Source: DATGMB01 sp035293845 (lineage in GTDB: Bacteria > Acidobacteriota > Terriglobia > Bryobacterales > Bryobacteraceae). From it: a stretch of 6,964 nucleotides of DNA. How positions within the stretch are numbered: the stretch's first letter is position 1; each line of letters opens with the position of its first letter. Under the pieces are notes generated by a model. That model made no database searches. It had not been told where the DNA came from and saw only the letters and a program-made list of their open reading frames with translations. Shown here piece by piece: positions 4,183 through 6,964 of this stretch. Position numbers and translations under genes: made by a program. The stretch covers positions 1-6,964 of the forward strand of contig DATGMB010000207.1 of assembly GCA_035293845.1 (NCBI GenBank), read 5' to 3'.

Positions 4183-6964
4183 ATGCCGCGACCTAGCCAC
4201 ATATTACTCGGCCTATTGCTGTCGGCCAGCCAGGCCTTCGCACAGACAGGCGCCTACCCTTACATTCTGAAAACGTTTGCCGGGGCATTCCCGCTCGGCG
4301 ATGGAGGGCCGGCGACGGCGGCTCTCCTCTTCTACCCATCGGCGGCCATACCGGACGCGGCGGGAAACCTGTACATCCTGGACAGCGATAATTATCGGGT
4401 CCGCAAGGTCACCGCAGACGGGAAGATCGCGACTTACGCGACGTTCTCGGGCAGCAGTTGGGACATGGCGATGGCGGCGGATGGGACGCTCTATATCGGA
4501 GCGCTCGGCGGAATCGCGAGGATTCGCCCTCGGGCGCGCAAGCTTTCGTGGCCGGGACGGGATTCCAGGTTACAGCGGCGACGGCGGACCGGCGATCAGC
4601 GCGCAGGTAGGAGAGGTGTATGGTGTGACGCTGGACGCGGCGGGGAACATCTACTTCACTGACGCGGGGGTGGGCGGCAGCCGAGTGCGCGAGGTAACGA
4701 CGGACGGAAAGATCCGGACTCTGGCGGGTATGGGGATCGCGGGCTACAACGGCGACAATCAACCGGCTACCAGTGCGGCGCTGGACGCGCCGAGCGGAGT
4801 CGCGGTGGACAACTCGGGCAATATCTATGTCGCCGACGCGAATAACTGCCGGGTGCGGAGATTCACGATCGGGGGCAATATCACGACTGTGGTGGGAACG
4901 GGAAACTGCGGGATGCCGGTAAACGGGCCGGCGACGTTGACGCCGATCGGGTGGCCGATCGGAATTTCGCTCGACTCAGCGGGCAATCTGTACGTCGTAG
5001 ACAGTCTTTACAACTCGCTACTGAAGGTCACGCCGGGCGGAACGCTGATACGGGTAGCTGGCGATTTGCAGGAGTTCGGAGCTCCGGGCGACGGCCCGGC
5101 AACCAGCGCCAGCCTGGATCAACTGTACAACGTCGCCGCGGACCGGGCGGGGAACGTGTTTCTGGTACAGCAGAATCATCAGGTCCGGAAATTGACGCCG
5201 GACGGCAACCTGACGACGGTGGCGGGGAGGCTCCATTTCGCGGGGGATGGGGGCGCGGCAACCGCGGCGCTGCTGAATCTCCCGAACGAGATTCTGCCGG
5301 ACGCCGGCGGCGACGTGTATATCTATGATGGGCCAAACTACCGCATCCGCAAAGTGACACCGGATGGGACGATCAACACTTGGGGCGGCAATGGGATTCC
5401 AGGGTATCCGCCGTCCAACGGGAGCCCGATCGCCGGCGCGAATCTGCCTTACGCCTACGCGATGACATGGGATGCGAGTGGAAACATGTACCTGGGGACG
5501 GAAAACCAGGTCCTGAAACTGACGCCGGATGCAAAGGTATTCGTCATTGCGGGAAACGGCAACGACGGCGATTCGGGTGACGGAGGGCCGGCCACGGCGG
5601 CGACCATCGGGGTGGCGAGCGGGATTGCGGTGGACGCGAGTGGAAACATCTACGTCGCGGACGCGCTTGCGAACCGAGTGAGGGTGGTTGCGGCGAACAC
5701 CGGGATTATCACGGCGTTCGCCGGCACGGGCGCGCGGGGCAGCGGGGGTGACGGAGGTCTGGCGACGGCCGCTCAGATCAGTATCACGCCGCCGGAAATC
5801 GTGCAGCAGACGCCGCTGGCGGTGGACGGTCAGGGGAATGTTTACATCGGCGACGCCAACAATGGGCGCGTCCGAATGGTGAGTCCGCAGGACGTGATCA
5901 GCACTGTGGTCGGGAACGGCAAATTCGGAATTCCGGCGGACGGCTCCAAGGCCACTGCAGCACCGTTTTGCGACGCGGCGAGCATGGCGGTGGATCGCGC
6001 GGGGGCATTGTACGTGGCGTGCCGGACATTCCAGCAGATTTACGCGGTATCCGGCGGGACGATCCGCCGCATTACCGGCAACTATAAGGGGCCGTTCACG
6101 GACGGCAGCCCGGCGTTGGGATTGGCATTCCAAGCCGAGGGCCTGAAGGTCGACAGCAACGGCGACCTCTATGCAGCCGATCCGTGGAACAACGCCGTTC
6201 GGAAGCTGATTTTGAATTCGCCGGTTTCATTCAGCATGGTAGACGGCAACAATCAGACCGCGCCGGCGGGCCAGACCCTAGCCAAGGCGCTCAAAGTACA
6301 GATTATCGGCCGCGCCGGCGTGGGACTGACGGGTGCGACGGTCAATTTCACCGTCACCTCCGGCTCGGCCACACTCAGTGCAGCCAGCACGCAGACGGAC
6401 GGCAGCGGCACGGCCGGGGTATCGGTCACCCTGCCGGCGAGCGCGGGAACGGTAATGATTACGGCAACAGCTCCCGGAACCGGCATGGCTGCGTTGCAGT
6501 TCACGGAAACGGCGACAACGCCGCCCCCCACGTGCACGGTGCCGCAGCCGGTGGTAACGTCGGCGAATACGGCGGGGGATTTTGGCGGCTCGGCGGTCTT
6601 CGCGCCGGGATCGTGGCTGGAGATCAAGGGGAGCAGCCTGGCGCAAAGCACGCGGCCGTGGAGCGGCGGCGACTTCGACGGAACGAATGCGCCCACGGCG
6701 CTCGACGGCGTGAGCGTGACGATCAACGGCAAGAGCGCATTTGTGGCGTATATCAGCCCGAATCAGATCAACGTACAAGCGCCGGCGGATACGGCGGCCG
6801 GTGCCGTGCCCCTGGTGGTCACGAGCGCCGCGTGCGCGAGCGCGCCGTTGATGGTACAGGAGGCGCCGGTTGCGCCGGGCGTGCTTGCGCCATCGAGCTT
6901 CAGCAGCGGCGGGACCCAATACCTGGTGGCAACATTGCCGGATGGCAGCTTCGTGGGCAATCCC
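4183..6964 (+). CDS. Large exported NHL-repeat protein with Ig-like and TIGR03437-type C-terminal domains; 3' partial, two apparent frameshifts
   Basis: With one base restored near 4523 and one near 4566, the window encodes 928 residues of one protein with no internal stop, and the frame is still open at the edge. Residues below use the restored frame. Residues 1-20 are a signal peptide (LLGLLLSASQAFA, then Q21). Residues about 25-678 hold twelve NHL repeats of about 55 residues, each of the form D-x-x-G-N-x-Y-x-x-D ... RVRKVTPDG ... AGTG ... DGGPAT. Residues about 682-778 form a Big_1-type bacterial Ig-like domain (TVNFTVTSGSATLS, TDGSGTAGVSVTLP). After a short Pro/Thr linker, residues about 787-928 match TIGR03437 (FAPGSWLEIKGSSLA, GVSVTINGKSAFVAYISPNQ); this domain usually ends a protein and normally continues for several dozen more residues. 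NHL propellers generally bind proteins or other ligands; surface or secreted location is inferred from the signal and the Ig domain. No catalytic residues are seen. The gene has its own promoter and ribosome site. If the shifts are real, translation stops at 4660-4662 after 159 residues and the gene is broken. Confidence 0.85.
4522..4526 (+). other. Apparent single-base deletion, first frameshift
   Basis: Up to ATT at 4522-4524 the NHL protein is in frame 1 (GGIARI). The next recognisable stretch, SPSGAQAFVAGTGF, is in frame 3 (4524-4565). Reading ATT TCG instead of ATTCG, one extra T, joins them as ARI-SPSGAQ, which matches the usual NHL pattern of a short strand then a P-x-G turn. No slippery heptamer for programmed frameshifting is present. 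Confidence 0.75.
4563..4570 (+). other. Apparent single-base deletion, second frameshift
   Basis: VAGTGF is in frame 3 and the following GYSGDGGPA in frame 2 (from 4568). Reading TTC CCA GGT instead of TTCCAGGT, one extra C, restores GTGFPGYSGDGGPA, the standard linker between NHL blades. From here frame 2 is open to the window end. Confidence 0.8.
6224..6514 (+). other. Big_1-type bacterial Ig-like domain
   Basis: Restored residues about 682-778 show the order GNNQTAPAGQTLAKALKVQI, GLTGATVNFTVTSGSATLS, TDGSGTAGVSVTLP and VMITATAPG. This is the strand pattern of invasin/intimin-like Ig domains, which in surface proteins act as stiff spacers. Here it separates the NHL propellers from the C-terminal domain. 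Confidence 0.75.
6539..6964 (+). other. TIGR03437-type 'Solibacter' C-terminal domain, cut by the window end
   Basis: Restored residues about 787-928 contain the family hallmarks: VVTSANTAGDFGGSAVFAPG near the start, then LEIKGSSLA, LDGVSVTINGKSAFVAYIS followed by PNQINVQAP, VPLVVTS, and APGVLAPSS. The domain sits at the C-terminus of many exported Solibacter-lineage proteins and has no established function. It is incomplete here; the missing part should lie directly downstream. Confidence 0.85.

Larger units (their letters stand above)
4340..6214 (+). other. Twelve-blade NHL repeat region
   Basis: The G of the G-N-x-Y core (or its equivalent) falls at restored residues 61, 101, 155, 213, 268, 324, 377, 434, 488, 552, 608 and 661. 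Spacing is 53-64 except for 40 between blades 1 and 2, where the usual AGTG-DGGPAT connector is missing. The N-terminal ILKTFAG plus DGGPATAAL (residues about 28-48) is the second half of a repeat unit and could pair with the last blade as the closing strand. Twelve blades would fit two six-bladed NHL propellers; that fold assignment is an inference. Confidence 0.8.

Noticed and set aside
4522..4570. Programmed ribosomal frameshifting in the NHL gene
   Set aside because: Two successive -1 events within about 45 bases would be needed and neither site has a slippery X-XXY-YYZ heptamer.
5018..6133. 371-residue open frame on the minus strand across the NHL gene
   Set aside because: Low-complexity Arg/Val/His-rich translation with no recognisable fold; it lies opposite clear NHL repeats.
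6278..6919. 213-residue minus-strand open frame near the window end
   Set aside because: Shadow of the Ig-like and TIGR03437-type domains on the plus strand; Arg-rich, no motif.

Overview
The window is GC-rich bacterial DNA that most resembles Acidobacteriota of the Solibacter/Bryobacter type. The main reason is the C-terminal domain of the last gene, which I recognise as the 'Solibacter uncharacterized C-terminal domain' family (TIGR03437). Supporting evidence is a small exported protein family (FAKRFGA ... ITRTDSGH ... YYP) that I associate with acidobacterial genomes. I could not run a database search, so the taxonomic call is an inference.

Layout, left to right: (1) the 3' end of a DinB/YfiT-like metal-binding helical-bundle protein (1-240, +). 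(2) A 129-base gap with a short GC-rich repeat, an inverted repeat and a candidate -10 box close to the next start. (3) A full-length secreted S9-family (prolyl oligopeptidase-like) serine peptidase of 965 residues (370-3267, +), with signal peptide, beta-propeller half and an apparently intact Ser/Asp/His triad. (4) A 117-base convergent gap with a second exact copy of the 25-base repeat and a diverged third copy. (5) A 209-residue exported protein of unknown function on the minus strand (3385-4014). (6) A 168-base divergent promoter region. (7) A large exported NHL-repeat protein (4183 to beyond the window end, +) with signal peptide, twelve NHL blades, a bacterial Ig-like (Big_1-type) domain and the TIGR03437-type C-terminal domain, cut by the window edge.

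The NHL gene reads cleanly only if two single bases are restored, near 4523 and near 4566. As given it shifts from frame 1 to frame 3 to frame 2 within about 45 bases and would stop at 4660-4662. Either the assembly has two homopolymer undercalls or the gene is a recent pseudogene.

The three genes after the DinB fragment all encode proteins with export signals, but they are not one operon: the S9 gene and the minus-strand gene converge, and the minus-strand gene and the NHL gene diverge. No shared pathway can be read from the sequence. I see no mobile element genes, CRISPR array, tRNA or rRNA. The long antisense reading frames are shadows of the GC-rich coding strand. I found no clear new multi-gene system; the points most worth checking are the double frameshift, the repeats flanking the peptidase gene, and the uncharacterised exported proteins.
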